DNA from: Auriscalpium vulgare
Lineage: Eukaryota > Basidiomycota > Agaricomycetes > Russulales > Auriscalpiaceae
Assembly: GCA_019915015.1 (NCBI GenBank)
Contig: JAHBBC010000011.1
Coordinates: 1 to 64,000 of the forward strand
Direction of reading: 5' to 3'
Length of the DNA stretch: 64,000 bases
Shown: positions 1 through 12,781 of the stretch, piece by piece
Layout: every line of letters begins with the position of its first letter
Numbering within the stretch: position 1 is the first letter of the stretch
The notes under the pieces: generated by a model
Told to the model about the DNA's origin: nothing
The model's input: the letters and a program-made list of their open reading frames with translations, nothing else
Database searches by the model: none
Translations under genes and position numbers: made by a program

Positions 1-1261
1 CGTGCTATAGGTTGACTATGAACCAGAAATTCGGCTGGGTCCTAGATGACGTTGAGTTATAAACAGGTTATACTTAGCCCATGTTTTCTCACCTGCAGAT
101 GACCGGGATTCGTGGAGATTGAGGTATCGGCAATCGGCTAAGTAGTGCAATCATGCAATTCAGCCCGTATCAAGCAAGTAAACACCTATCATTGGCTTCC
201 CACATTGATATGAGAGTCAAGAGAGCATTGAAAAGAGGTTGAAGATGTCCAGTGGCATTCATGCGCCTCCGCCGCCAGCCCAATGGCATAGAGGAGGAGA
301 TCGCCATCGAGACTGATTCCCATTGAAGACAGCCGGCCTCCCACACCGCGATGATAAGGAAACCGTCCTGGAGTAGACCAGTCTGGAAGATTTGCAAGAA
401 TCGGGGACATACCGTCAGAGCCCAGGGCAGGGACGACTCGGACTCGCAAGACGCGGTAGTAGCCGTAGCCGCCGCATTCAATCACTCGGCCCGAACAAGT
501 TCACTTTTTTTTGAAGCCCGCCAAAAGTCGACTGTGGCATTCAGGCTGCGGGGACAGGGCCCTCCCATGAGACCTTTTGCAGCCTAAGTAACGTCGAGCT
601 CACGGCACACCGCCCCTGTAGGACCGGTTGCGATGGAATGTTTTCGCGACTTAAAGCCTAATTGCATTATCACAGCCTCCGGCGCTGGCAACATCCGCGC
701 CGGATAGATTCGAGTCTGAGTGTATTAACCCCCTTCATACTTGTATCTGGATGCCGTATGATCACGCAAGCCAGGCGAGCAGCTACTTGCTCGCAGAATG
801 CCCTAAGATCCGCCAACGAGAACTTGTCAGGTAATATACATCAAGGATGCGGCGTAATCCGCTGAAGCCATCTCCGCGGTCGCCCTGTTCCACGTTAGGT
901 TCCAGGGGGTACTGTGTTCCTCTTCCCCTCCAGAAGCATGGAGCGAGCGCAGCAGCCTATCCCATTCGACCTTCGGTCACGGACGCATCCGTGGCGGTCA
1001 CTAGTGTTCTCCACTGCGGAGAGATGCGGACTGGACTTCGAACGTGGAAGCACAACAGACAACTGGATGGTACACAATCTACAATGTTCATTGATGTATG
1101 GCGAACTAGGCTACAAGATGGTCAGAAGAGATCATTGAATTGCGGTATGTGGAACGGCTATCGGTGAATGCGAGTCATCTGGGAAATCGTGGCGATAGCA
1201 GAGGGTATAATCGTACAGAGCGATACAACAAGAAAGGTCGGGCTCGTGAACCCGCAGGCTG
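1..1261. other. No supported gene (left edge)
   Basis: Short open frames occur on both strands, but none has a recognisable motif and none joins to another through a plausible intron. A protein-like minus frame at 189-485 could be an exon of a gene I do not recognise. The 3' flank of the kinase gene begins at 1261. Confidence 0.4.
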
Positions 1262-4200
1262 TCACAGCGACGTCGGTTCGGTGGCGTCCGGTTTGAACCT
1301 TAGACGGGCAAGCAAGACGGTGTCCCAAGGTCCCGAGGCTTTAACGCGGGAGACCTTGTCGGCCGACACGGTGTTGCCGACCATTTCTTCGTGATAAATA
1401 GGTCCGCCGAGAACAGACGCGGACGGTTGGGCTGCAGCCGTGAACGAGAACTGCCCCCAAGTTTGACCGACCTTGGTGGCGTTATAGATGTTGAAGTTCA
1501 CCTGCGTCAAAGGTCAGCAGCAGCGCTTTGCCCCCAAATGGAAGACGCGGTCATACCTGTCCATCGGGATGACTATGGCTGACAAACGTTGCATAGTCCG
1601 GGGCGTCGAGTGTCCCAATGACTTATGAAAGGACAACAACCAGATAAGCGCATGAAGCCAAACAATTCTGGGAGTCAAACGCACCAAAGAACACATCCTC
1701 CTTTGTCAGCTGACGTTCGCGGCCATACAGCTTCATGATCTGGTCGATGTTCGCTTGAAACCACTTCTTAGGCACAGCGAGGTCCTCGAGATATCGGTAC
1801 ATCGTCGTTTCTGCATAGAGATAGGCGACTTTGTGCCCTGCCCGCAATTGGAAGGACTGCGTTCGACTTGCAGTCTGCCTGGGAACGGCGGCAACGTGAG
1901 CCAACGTCAGCGATAAGGCAAGGACTGAGAGGACATACGGGGAAGGCTTGTCTCTACTTCTATACAACAGGTTCTGGATAAGATCGAGGCTTCTCTGAGC
2001 CGCATTCCTTTTGTCTTGCCTCAGGTTGCCCTCCGTCACCTTCCCAAAGCCAGTCAGCATCGGTAGGACATCAGCGACACCGCCGGAGGTTTTCGCTGGG
2101 TCGAATGCATTGAACAACGTCTTGAAACTGCCATCTGGCTTCTCCAGGTAGCCGACGTCGCCAAGGCCGACATGTATGGGACTCCAGAGCGGGAGCGTTA
2201 CTGGATAATGATGAGCCTATTGATCATGAACCATTCTGATGAGAGTACTGACGAGACGTGTGATACTCGTGCTGGAGGAGTAGACGATAACGCCGCTCAT
2301 TGATGTAGCTCGCGGCGACATCATCGGGGGGAGGGGGTGACTGGAATCCTGACCCCCGCGCGCTCGAGATGCTGGCGTCGGGGGTGATCGTGTTGAGGGA
2401 TGGCGAGTGCTCGCGCTCAGGCGTTCCCGGCACAGCGGCACCAGCGAGCACATCATCGTGCGTGTGCAATTCAAGACCCGTCGGAGAAAGCGAAGATTTC
2501 GCCGTGCGGAAAGTCGCGTCGGTAGAACTGGACCCTACCACTATGTCGTCCTTCGCTGTTGAGATGTCAGAAGGTCCTTCCCCAGCGCACGTGCAAAATC
2601 TCCTACTCACGGGAGGTACTGGGAAGGCCGACCGGATGCATGTCCGGAGATGGGCGGTGGTGCTGTTGGTCCTGCTGATCCCATTGCAGGAGGATCGAGG
2701 GCGGTCGGGGCGACTCGATGGGCGAAGTCCCGAGCTCCTTGCGGAGCCTTTTGATGTCCTGCGCGATCTTCTCAAACGACGGGCGTACTTGAGGGTTGCG
2801 ATCCCAGCATCGGTGCACGATGTCCCCGAGGGCGGTCCGTGATAAGGCCGTAAGGGGCAGGGAGGGGCGGATGTTGTCGTCTGGAAACAGCGGCGCTACC
2901 TGAGTTAGACGCTCGAACTCATAAAGACAGCACATACTAATGACAAGATGACGGACGGCATCATCGTCCATCAATGGCCATGGGAGGGCACCTTTCGTCA
3001 ATATCTCGACGCAGCATATGGCGAAGGCGTAAACATCAATCTCGGGCGTCAGCACCTCGGCACCCATCATGAGTTCTGGAGCCTGCCAGCGCAGTGTTCC
3101 ATCTGTGAGCAGAGGATCAGGTCCAGTACACACGCCCCACCGCTAGAAGACCAAACTTACGAGGAATTGGGGTCCTGCTGATGCGGTACACCTCGGATCT
3201 CATCTCGCTTTGGCCAAAGTCCGAGATGACGCATCGCAGATTGTCATCCACGAGCACGTTGGCAGCCTGACGACGCCAATTCAGTATGCTTCGGACAATC
3301 AAACGTCAAGGCTAAATGGTCAACACACCTTCAGGTCCCCGTGGAGAACACCTTTCTCGTGCAGGTACGCCATACCCTTGGAGATCTCGTGGATCATCCT
3401 GAGTAAATCGATCGCGGTCTGGTCTGTCATACCCTTCAAGAAAGTGACAAGGCTCCCGTTCGAGTAGTATGGGCTCACGAGGAACCAGGGCGCATCACCC
3501 GATGCTGATGATGCACCCAGGAGCTCGAGCACGTTAGGATGGGATAATTGCTTCCAGATGCCGATCTCGTGCACAAAGAGTTTGTGGGGCGTTGTCTCAG
3601 CAAGGACCTTGATCGCGACAGTGTGATGGCGCCAAGTGCCCTTGTAGACATCGCTGAAGAAGCCGATACCAATCTTCACCTCGAGGTCGACCTCGAATCG
3701 CGTGATGGTCCAGCTGGGGAGCATGAGCTCCGTGCCCTGGCTGAGTCGGCGCAACGCATCGATCCCGCTCTCTAAGAACTCGCGGTCGAGCGTATCGGCG
3801 GCACGACGCCTAGAGCTCTTGTCGCTGCTCCCAGTGTCTGCGCTGACGCTGCCCTCAGTGGCCGCGGACGACGTCGCGACCGTCGCAGAACGCGACGTGC
3901 CTTTCGGCCTCCACAGCAACGAGCCCGCTTGCGTCTTCCCCTGCACTTCATCGTCCACCTCCTCCACGGTGGCAAAAAAATCACCTTCGTCGCCGGACCA
4001 CTCGCGTTCGACCTCGCGTTCGAGCGCACGCTGCAAGGTTTTAATCGCCTCCGGCATCTCACTCCGCCCGACTTGCAGGACCTCGATCATCGCGGTGTCG
4101 TCGTTGGTCTGCAGCGCGGCGCGCATGAGCTGGCGGAGGTCCGCGAAATCCCGCGCGCGATCCTGGGCATTTTGCTGTGAGCGCAGACGACGTAATATGT

Positions 4201-5580
4201 CCTGTACGTGGTCAAGAGTATCCGACACTGGGGAGGCTGGAAGGATCGCTGGATGTGTGTTGTGTTCGAGGGCATTGTGATGGTCAAACGCGTCGACAAT
4301 GGCCGCGGTCTCTGCCTGTCGGCGCTCCTCGTTGGCCTGGAGGAGCTTGAGCGTACGAATCTGGATTGACATCTTGACGTGCTACGAGTTAGCCGACAGC
4401 TCCATGGCGGAGCGCGCAGACTCACTCCGAACATTCCAAGAGCATCGCTAAGACTGGCATCGCAGAAGGCAAGGCTGCGTAGGATCTCGTCCCGTTTCAA
4501 GTAGCGTTTGAGAAATGGGCGGTGCGCCTGTTTCTGTAGAAACACCCAGACCTGTTCAAAGGATCTAGATTCGTGTTAGCGTTATTGACGACAGCATCGC
4601 GCACAAGCCATGAACGTACTTGTTTAGCCTCTGGATCGGCAGTTCCAACTCTTCGGAAACGGCGTTCCCGGCGTCGACTATTTCTTGGCGCACAGCAATG
4701 AGAATATCCGCACAGCGCTGGGTGAGACGAAGACTCGCCAGGCGGTTCATCTAAGCGACGATATCAGGGTCACGCTGAGTCCCAATGAGGCGAAACATGT
4801 ACCACATACCTCAACCATCTCCAGCGCATCCCAGATATTCAGTAGCATGAATCCGGCAATTTCAAGGCCGGGCACGGGCGCCAGACGTAACAAGTCAACG
4901 CCAATGAAAAGCACCTCGTGCGCGGCGAGGGCAGCGGTACCGAGCACGGAGCCAACGGCGTGCGCAACGCGTTTGCGCGTGTCCAGGTAGCCCTCAGTCT
5001 GTTCAGCGGGGATAGTCTTTTTCTTCTTCGGCGACTCATCCCACGGCCGCGGCGGGTGGGCCCTGCGGCTCCACCACGTGGATGTGGGGGTAGCGGAGCC
5101 AAGGACGACCTCCCCGCGCACAGGGGAAGCACCGCGGGAGCGCGACGTCGAGGGCGAGCGGTGGCGGAAGGTGCTCGAGGGCGCACCAAAAACGATAGTG
5201 GAGAGAGAAGTAGAGGAGTTGTTATGCGGCAAGGGGTTTGAGCTGACTCGAGTTATGGGAATGAGGGCAGAGTCCGGCGGCTGCGCGTAATTGGGCCCCG
5301 ACGCGGCAGAGAATGAGTGGACCCGGACGCGGGGCGTTCGAGAGGAAGATGGCGACGATGTAGGAAGGAGACCAGGATGAGCGATCGGAGTGGTCGCTGG
5401 GGACTGGGAGTGCGAACGGGGATTAAGTGGGGAGGAAACTTTGACGGATGAATCCGACGAGGACGCGTGAGGGAGATCGGATGGTAATATGTTGTGGGTC
5501 GTTGATGGTGGTGATGCTGTCGCCTTGCCCGATGGCGAACGTGGGGCAGATGAGGAGCTCGACGATGTTCGTGAAGACAT
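1262..5580 (-). CDS. MLKL-NTD-like helical domain + TKL-type protein kinase + conserved basidiomycete C-terminal module
   Basis: A multi-exon gene of about 1,300 residues. The first ~200 residues are Ser/Pro-rich and disordered. Residues ~205-375 form a helical domain resembling the MLKL N-terminal domain seen in many Agaricomycete signalling proteins (key runs: APVPGLEIAG, LLNIWDAL, ADILIAVRQEI, HRPFLKRYLKRDEIL, CDASLSDALGMF). The kinase domain (~570-860) keeps VAIK, HGDLK, DFG and a RWQAPEL APE motif, so it should be catalytically active; HGD replaces HRD. A linker leads to a conserved module of unknown function (LTLPLWSP, GDVGYL, LFNAFDPA, QDKRNAAQR, IGTLDAPDY, GGPIYHEEMVGN). A GT-AG intron at 2201-2252 fuses this module in frame to the kinase, and further introns lie near 2600, 1650 and 1530. 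The start chosen is the ATG of MSSRTS; an upstream in-frame ATG exists at 5703. A role in regulated cell death or non-self response is inference from the architecture only. Confidence 0.8.
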
Positions 5581-8500
5581 GACTTTGGAGGCGGTGAGTA
5601 GATACACATGCAAGTTATACGCTAGACGCACTGGTGAGAATGGAACGTGTTCCAAGCGGCCTGAGCTCCGATCAAATGAGGAACCACGGGCTGTTTGAAT
5701 CACAAAGGGCGAAGATGTGAGTTGATGAGCTACGGGGTGAGCATATATACACTGCGCACCTGTCCACGAGCCTGCCTCGCGTCCAACAACCGCCGTGTTG
5801 CGGATCGGGATCCAGGGCTACAGTGACACGGACAACGAGCACTGCCCGCAGTTGACAACTCCAGGTAAGGTCCAAGGTGGGGAAAACTCGAGGCGCTGGA
5901 AGCGTCGCCAAAGTCCCGAGAACGTGCACTATATGTAACAATATCGTGGGAACCTCAGCCGCCAGATGGCAGTACCACCGAAACACGACACTCTGCTCCG
6001 CCACCGCGCACCTCCGAGCGGTACTGCAGAGCCACAAGGCTCAAGCTCCCCAGGGATGTGTTGCACAGGCAACATTTGTCAGCGACGTCTGGCAGCGTGA
6101 CAGCCACTGACGAACAATGGCCCAGGGTTGCTTCGCCGCGGCAGCAGGAGTCTCGAGTCATATGGAAGATAGGCTCTGGTAAGATGACCTTGTGAATGAA
6201 TCGGTGCGTCCATCATTGCCTGTCTGATCCTCCCACAGCGCATCATGAGACGGTTGCCTGATCTCTCAGTCCGAGGATCGATCATGCATTGCTTCCGCCT
6301 TTGTTTCCGTGCCGCCGGCCACGAACCAGGACGTCTCGTTGCCATTCCCGGTACATCGGAACTAGTAAGTACTACGCATCGCCGCCTGCACACAGTACGT
6401 CCTCGAGCAAAGGGGGAGCTCGGACGTCTTGACTTCCGCCAGCAGAGCATACTACTACCTACGAACATTTTCTGCGCAGCCCTCGTAGCTGTGGGTGTGC
6501 ACTTCGATCGCGGAGAAGAGGTATAGTATGAAACGTATCCGGTACGCTCTATATGAATGACTGAATACGACTGTATGCCTGTTTACCCATTTTGCAGAGC
6601 GCATTGGCATCGTCGTATGCCAAGCACGGAGGGACTTTGCTGCGTGTCAGTCATATGCACCCAATGAACCGGCCCTTCCTTCCATTGCCAAATTTCGAGT
6701 TTGCAAGCCAGAATACGACACTGTCAAACGGCACTCATACACGGCCTTGCACTTCCGAGACTAGCGACTGGAGGAGATATAGGTCCTAAGGCCTGAGGTG
6801 TCGTGCGAGTCTCAGACACCAGGCCTAGCGGTGACTGTTTCGATATGACAATGTCTAGCCCTTTGCTATGTCCGCGCAAAGCCTCGACAATATACGATCC
6901 GAGGCGAGTTCTGATTTCTTCCCAGGGGATCTCGCATCAGTCTCCTACCCACGACGGCCCCGTTACTACCTAGTACGTACCGCTTCCGAGACTCTACAGG
7001 ACCTGCCCCACACCCGCGACGTCTCCAACAGCTCGGCGCACCTCAACCGGTAAGTCTCGATATCGGCAGCTTCGATGCATCGTGCATGTCATTGTACTAT
7101 TTTCGCTGACAGCCAACTGTGTAAGTACCATAGTAGTTCCTCGACATCTCGTCGAATGTACATCCTTGATCCGCGCCAGCTCCGGCACACAGCCGGCTGC
7201 ATTTGGTTAAAAGCCAGGGTCCACGGCCGCGCGAGCCCTTAGTACAGGCCTCGGGCTATCATCCACGGCCGGCTTCAAGGCGTCGGACCAGCACTGTGAA
7301 TCTTGGCCCGCTTACGCGCGAGCCGTCAGTCCAGGGAGCCGGAGCAGCCTTTGCGCGTCTTTGGCATAAAGCAGCATAAAGCATAAAGAGTCTAAATCAA
7401 GTAGTTCGCCATGTACACCGAATGCTCCCAGACCGACTCGTTCTCTGCTCCTTAGTCCAGCTGACACGCCTCCTCACCCACATAAGCATGCGCAAGTTTC
7501 CTGTCTTTTTCCGAGCTCTATCAATGCTCTGCATAGTGTACTATCTAGCATGCGCCGTCGAGAGAGGCAGGTAGCATCTGCGCCGGTCGGCCATATCAGA
7601 CATGTGACGTTCTTCAAACAGGCCTTTCGGCCGTCCCCAGCAACGACAACGCAACAGCCCTTCCAGCTTGGCATTTGGCAGTGCGCAAATTCTGCGACTC
7701 GGCCCGCCGCCTAGCTTGCTCAAGCGCTCGGAGAGCGCCGACCAAGCGCCGACCAGGTCGGACGGCAACTGACAATGAGCGCAGCATTTATCAGTTGAAC
7801 CCGTCGAACCATCAATATGCTCGTACGTACCTCAGGCTCGAGGCTCGAAGGGGCAGAAGCATTATGCAAGTTTTTGTCATTCGGTCACCGTTGGACCAGC
7901 TGCAATACATTGCTGTGCAATACTTACATACTCCTCGTTCCCAAGTAAGCTCGTCATTGGCATTGCACTTGGCGTTGTGCATGTTCCATCGATTGCACCC
8001 GTGCCGCTGCCAGATCAATGCTGGCGTCGTCCCAAAACTAGTTCACGCACAGCCAGCTGCAAGTCCTCGTGCTGTGGCGCGATACCGGTTGCGACCTCGG
8101 TCTGGGTGGTGGGGCGCGCCATATAACGGTTTGAGATGACCGTTGTCTCGGCTGCGCACGTTAGGTCCAATGAGTTACGGTGACGACCTGTTGTTAAAAT
8201 CAATTTCTCTGAGACAGCTGCCCCAACCGATCCCTGCCCATACCCTGTTTCGCTGTTTCCAGAGGCAGAATGTGTTTCATGTCGCGGACACTGTTCTTGG
8301 CTTCCCTTTGCGTTGAATGAAAGAGTGCCAACTGTCCTAGTACATATATTGTCGAATTTTCTGCCATGGAATCAGTACTACATAGCACTGGCACTGGTAC
8401 TGGCAGTACATAATCGACTTACAAATCCCTCCGGTTTCATTGAGTCACCGGAGCCGGAAAATTCTTCATCATTACCGCCCGATCAAATTATGCAGTCGTA

Positions 8501-8590
8501 AGTATCCGAGTCGTCTGCCAGCTCGCTATTATATTGCTCTTTGTTCTGTCTTTCAACCACGACCACGACCACGACCACGACCCAACGACG
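5581..8590. other. Gene-poor 3 kb interval
   Basis: No coding region could be supported on either strand. Open frames near 6,079-6,526, 6,868-7,053 and 7,675-8,139 lack recognisable domains and do not splice into longer products. A short CCACGA/ACGACC simple repeat lies at about 8,560-8,585. The interval includes the promoter regions of the divergent kinase (leftward) and thioesterase (rightward) genes. Confidence 0.4.
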
Positions 8591-9929
8591 ATGAGCGTCA
8601 CCGCATCTAATGCCTTCGAGCTTGTACGGTCCTACGTGCGGCCGGCGGCATTGCTAAGCGTGACCCACACACTGCCACGCGTTGCAAAATATCTCGCCTT
8701 TTTCCTCATTGCTTTGAACGCGCGCTCTCTGCCGTTTGGTTGGCACAGTACGTGAATATCTTTCAAAACCGACCGTCTCTGCGCTCACAGGCGATTGCTA
8801 GTACGCGTGTTCTGGCCCGCTGTCCAGCTGCGCTATCGGTATTTGCTATTCCGGCTGAGCCTGATCCTGAAATCACGCAAGGCCCAGGAGGAGGCGAAGG
8901 CAAAATGGTTGGAGAGCTTGTCTCCGATAGGGCAGAATCCATTTGACAAGTTGGTGGTGTACAAAGCGTGGGCAGGTGGGTCAACGACTCTGGTAACACA
9001 CGATTGGCGCCGACGACGATTTCGGTTGCAGCGATTGACGACTGCGACTACAATAATCATCTGAGCAACTCGTCCTACCCTAAGGTTCGATAAATTTTGC
9101 TTGGTCAATGATTGTTTTGACCGCTGCCTAGACGATGGACTGCGCTCGTGTGCTCGCCGCGCTTGCCTTCTTCCCCGGTTTCCTCCGCGCGGGTGGGTGG
9201 ATCGCCCTTGGGGCCACGCACTTCACTTTCGTGCGCGAGATCCCTATCTTCTCCAGGTACGAAGTACGGATGAGTATTGCGAGCTGGGAGAGCAAATGGG
9301 TGCGTTGCGCCATGTAACGTCTGTTCCGACATGTTATCTCACTGGACGAACAGACCTTCCTCATCGTGCGCTTCGTCACGAAGCCCACGAAGATAAGTGG
9401 AGAAAAGACCACCGAAAAGGCAGGAACATCCTCCTTGCCATCCCAGACGACGCCGTTCCCCTCCCTGCACACGCCCGCGAGCGGCACCGCGACGCCCCTC
9501 CCCTCCAACGCGCCCCCTGCCGACGCGCTCAAAGCCTTTGCCGATCAGTTGCGCGGCACACACGAACCCGACGGTGCCCTTGTCAACTGCATCTCCATCA
9601 ACGAGCTCGTCTTCAAGCACGGCCGGATAACAGTCCCACCGGCGCTCGTGTTCGCAGCAGACGGCTTCACTTCGCCTGCTCCCAAGGGTGTGGCAGCCTA
9701 CGGACCCGAGAATCCGCCGCCACACTGGGCGAAGGTGTGCGATCTTCTGAAGGCGGGTGGCGTGAGCGCGATGCGCACGTTCTATCGGGGCGGGTGGCGC
9801 GATGTGCCAGAGGGCGAGCGCTGGTGGGAGCAGGCGCTGGAAGGCCTAGAACAGAGGAGGGTGACGAATCTGAAGCTGATCAAGGGCGTGCGAGAGGCTA
9901 CCGACGGCGCGAGAGAGTTAATTGGTTGA
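8591..9929 (+). CDS. THEM6-like thioesterase-superfamily protein (4HBT hotdog fold)
   Basis: Five or more exons encode a protein resembling fungal THEM6/AtnL-like thioesterase-fold proteins. The first exon carries a hydrophobic N-terminal segment (YLAFFLIALNARSL) that probably anchors it in a membrane. The core has the diagnostic DDCDYNNHLSNSSYPK motif, then AFFPGFLRAGGW and ATHFTFVREIPIFSRYEV, typical of this hotdog subfamily. The second half (EKAGTSSLPS to the end) is a proline/threonine-rich insertion followed by a conserved tail containing HWAKVCDLLKAGG and WEQALEGLEQRR. Introns with clear GT-AG ends lie at 8748-8801, around 8,973-9,031 and 9,087-9,131, and one follows WESKW near 9,300. 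The substrate is unknown; acyl-CoA or acyl-carrier thioester hydrolysis is the family expectation. Confidence 0.75.
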
Positions 9930-11017
9930 TGAGTGGGAGAGTACCATGGAGCTGTGCATATCGATTTTAGAGACGTGTTACCAAGGGTCATTCTAGACGA
10001 CACTTAGGTTGCAAATCTATTATTTAGATTCTATCAGTTGGTGAACGCGCTGCTTTCATTTGTGCGGTGCACATGCACACGGTCTCAGCTTTGGCCCCAC
10101 GATCTTCCCAATAGACCCGACGCTGGTTCGAACATATTGGGCCAGCGCGCGCGCGTGTACCACGAGGCCAGAACCGCTCAGTATGATCCTTCCAAGGCCA
10201 TTCGTCCATACGGCGGTGTGGCTTCGAGCCACACAGCATGGCCTAACTTGGTCCGTCACCCTGCAACTTTCTCAGTCTTCCCTTCAAAATGCGGTCAGTG
10301 GCTTGGGGTCACAGTGGGTCACCGCGAGGACGGATGCTAGAGCAACCGTTGGTGCGCCTGTCTGTTAGAGTAAGTATCGTAAATTTCTGCCCTCATCACT
10401 GCGTCCAGCGCATCCGATGTGCCGCAGTGTCGGGTGCAATGGAGACGGCTGCCCATGCAGCTGGCATCCGACCTTCCAAGGAGCGACGTCAGTTGGCGCC
10501 GCTGAGAGGAGTCGCCGGCATGGTCAAGGGTGACATGTCGATAGAATGGACTATCATCTTCCACCTGTTCACAAACACATTTCAACGCTTGACGTACTTT
10601 CTATGCCGCCCAATTGCCAAGTTCGCAACAAAGGGCCGACAAGCAAAGAGCGGCAAGCAGTTCAAGACATTTCAGAGGCCTGTGCTGCCACTGCCAGTGC
10701 TGGTACATCATCATCATCATCATCAAGTACTCCGCAGCTGGTTAGAGGTCACAGGCATATAATATGGAAAGGGGATGGGGATGCATGCTAGCAAAGCAAG
10801 TGAAGAAATTCGCACAGGTGTACAGGAGGGATCAACCGGACGAGCGAATGCCAACGACGGACAACGAACGAACCGTTTCAGATGTACTCGTTATTTCAAG
10901 GGACCCGGTCAGTACTCCATTCTCTTTCAAATGACTGAATGAGTACTAGTTGTGAAGATATGGCAGAAGTTATGCTTGAAGATGGAAGACGGGAGGCGTG
11001 CAGTACCTGCCTCAGTC
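9930..11017. other. Intergenic, no gene seen
   Basis: Neither strand shows a frame with recognisable motifs. A short ATC/CAT trinucleotide run lies near 10,707-10,725. The stretch separates the 3' ends of the thioesterase (plus) and the BIM1-like gene (minus), which are convergent. Confidence 0.4.
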
Positions 11018-11836
11018 TCACAACATCAACGTGCCGAGAAGAACAATCCCCGCTAATTCCGTCCACCCAGCGACATTGAGCGCAATCACCCCGTTCGGCG
11101 TCGACGATGTAGTAGCGGTCGTGCTGGACGCGGCCGACGAAGCAGTCTGCGTGTTGTTCGTGCAGGACACGTTCGACGGGACGGTTGCCTTGCTCGACAA
11201 TGTCAGATCCGCGCACTACCCCACGCCACGATATCAATGTCCCGCTCCAACAAACTCAGCAAGGCAAGGCAAAACTCACCTGATACAGCGCGCCGTCGCC
11301 GCCGTCGAACACGACCTGGATCGTCACGTTGGCGCCGTCCTTCACGCCGGGAGCAGTCGCGTTGAGGTCCAGCGGCACGCAGAATTCGCCCACGCCGCTC
11401 CCCGATGCGAAGCCGCGCGCAAGCTGCGGGCTGCCAGTGGAGTTGGTGAAGTTGTCAAACGAGGTCGGGTCCTGCGCGGTCGAGACCAGCACGGCGACTA
11501 GACGCGAGGGATGAGACGTGTCGTGGGTGAGATGATGATCAACGTACGATTCCACGTGGGGTGCCCGACGTGTAGCGTGAAGTAGCCACCCGTCAGCGGG
11601 AACTCCGTGCGGTTCGGGCTCGCGTGCTGGTAATCGTCTGTATTGAGAGGAGATAGTATTAGCAAGCAGTCGATATGCGTGCACAGTAAGCGGGTCATCG
11701 TCATACCGCAGAAGTGCGGCTCGCTGTCCTCCACGAACGGTCCGCGCGGCAGAGGATACTCGATCCTGAAGTGCCCACTTGCGAGCGGTATGCTGCAAGT
11801 AGCGAAGACGAGGGCGGTGGCGGTCGTGAAGCGCAT
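11018..11836 (-). CDS. BIM1-like (X325) secreted copper-binding protein, probably GPI-anchored
   Basis: A signal peptide (MRFTTATALVFATCSIPLASG) is followed immediately by His, so processing would leave an N-terminal His as in the copper histidine brace of X325/BIM1 and LPMO-like proteins. The core shows HFRIEYPLPRGPF, a Cys after SEPHFC, NRTEFPLTGGYF, DPTSFDNF, EFCVPLDLN, and VTIQVVFDGGDGALYQ joined by a GT-AG intron to CADLTLSS. A Ser/Thr-rich stretch and a hydrophobic C-terminus (LAGIVLLGTLML) fit a GPI-anchor signal. In Cryptococcus, BIM1 helps the Ctr importer acquire copper, and here the next gene upstream on the same strand is a Ctr-type transporter. At least four exons. The family call is strong; the cellular role is inferred from the family. 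Confidence 0.8.
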
Positions 11837-12781
11837 CGTGAATGTGGAGAGGAATGGATGTAGTGAAAGCGTGCTAGGCTCAAAGTACAGCCTGAGTGCG
11901 ATGAGTAAGGAATATCCTCTGCGCTGGAAGACGAGGGATGTGGGATGGGCGTATTTATCGTTGGGAGAGGTGGTGAAAAAGTTTTTTCTTCTACCTTTGG
12001 TTGTGTTTGCCCGCGGCGAAACCTGATGCTCCTTCGCTCGTTTATACGATATTCGTACATGAGCACCTACCCAATGTCAGGGAAGTCCACAGGTGATCTT
12101 GAGATGGACTCACGAGTAGTCTGCATGTAGCCCAGTTGCTTAGCAAGTGCAGTAGACTAGCTAGCGTCTTCCGCCTCAAAAACATGATCAGCTCCAGTGC
12201 TAGCGCCAACGCACGCCCCCCAGCTGCATGTGCACGTTGGCGCAATATTCCACCTCCATTTCGCCGTGCCAAGCCATCAGATGTACATGAGCCGGACTCG
12301 GGGCAGCGACAGCATGAAGATAGGGTCCGTGAGGAGCGGGGCTGTCCGACGCAGGTTCCGAAAACTTCACATCCCACGGGCGATGGCGTAACTCTGCGAG
12401 GCTTTGACTTCTCGTCTACATGGAACCACGATGAGCAAGGGAACTGAGCTGACATTATGACGAGCACACGATCGACATGCCTTCCTTTGAAGTTTGCGCA
12501 GAGGACGTGAAGTTTGTGTGATGCAACGGCCAGCTTGCAACATGCCCAGTGTCAGACAAGAGAGACCAAGGCTAGTGGGCTGCCTCGATGCGTAAGGGTG
12601 GCCGAGTACTCAGCGTAGGTCAGGTTTGCCATCGAGAGCATCGAGAGCACCTTAGTGGCTATCATCTATCAGTTTCCATCGTCTAGCTGTACTCGAATGC
12701 GACGGCTATCATAGCTATCGCAGGCATATATAGATACGTCCCGACCAGCTCCATGAACTACACACAAATGCTGCTCGAACC
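11837..12781. other. Intergenic between the two copper genes
   Basis: No supported coding region. A GC-rich frame at 12,136-12,447 lacks recognisable features. It contains the promoter of the BIM1-like gene, a natural place to look for copper-responsive sites, but I could not identify one with confidence. Confidence 0.35.

Noticed and set aside
170..587. Overlapping frames on both strands near the left end
   Set aside because: Protein-like composition on the minus frame, but no motif and no spliced extension; could be an exon of a gene cut by the window.
1262..2218. A separate gene downstream of the kinase
   Set aside because: The intron at 2201-2252 connects it in phase to the kinase gene, and no start codon with support lies at its 5' end.
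9101..9970. 289-codon plus frame over the thioesterase gene
   Set aside because: Runs in the wrong frame across true exons and introns; the thioesterase blocks lie in another frame.
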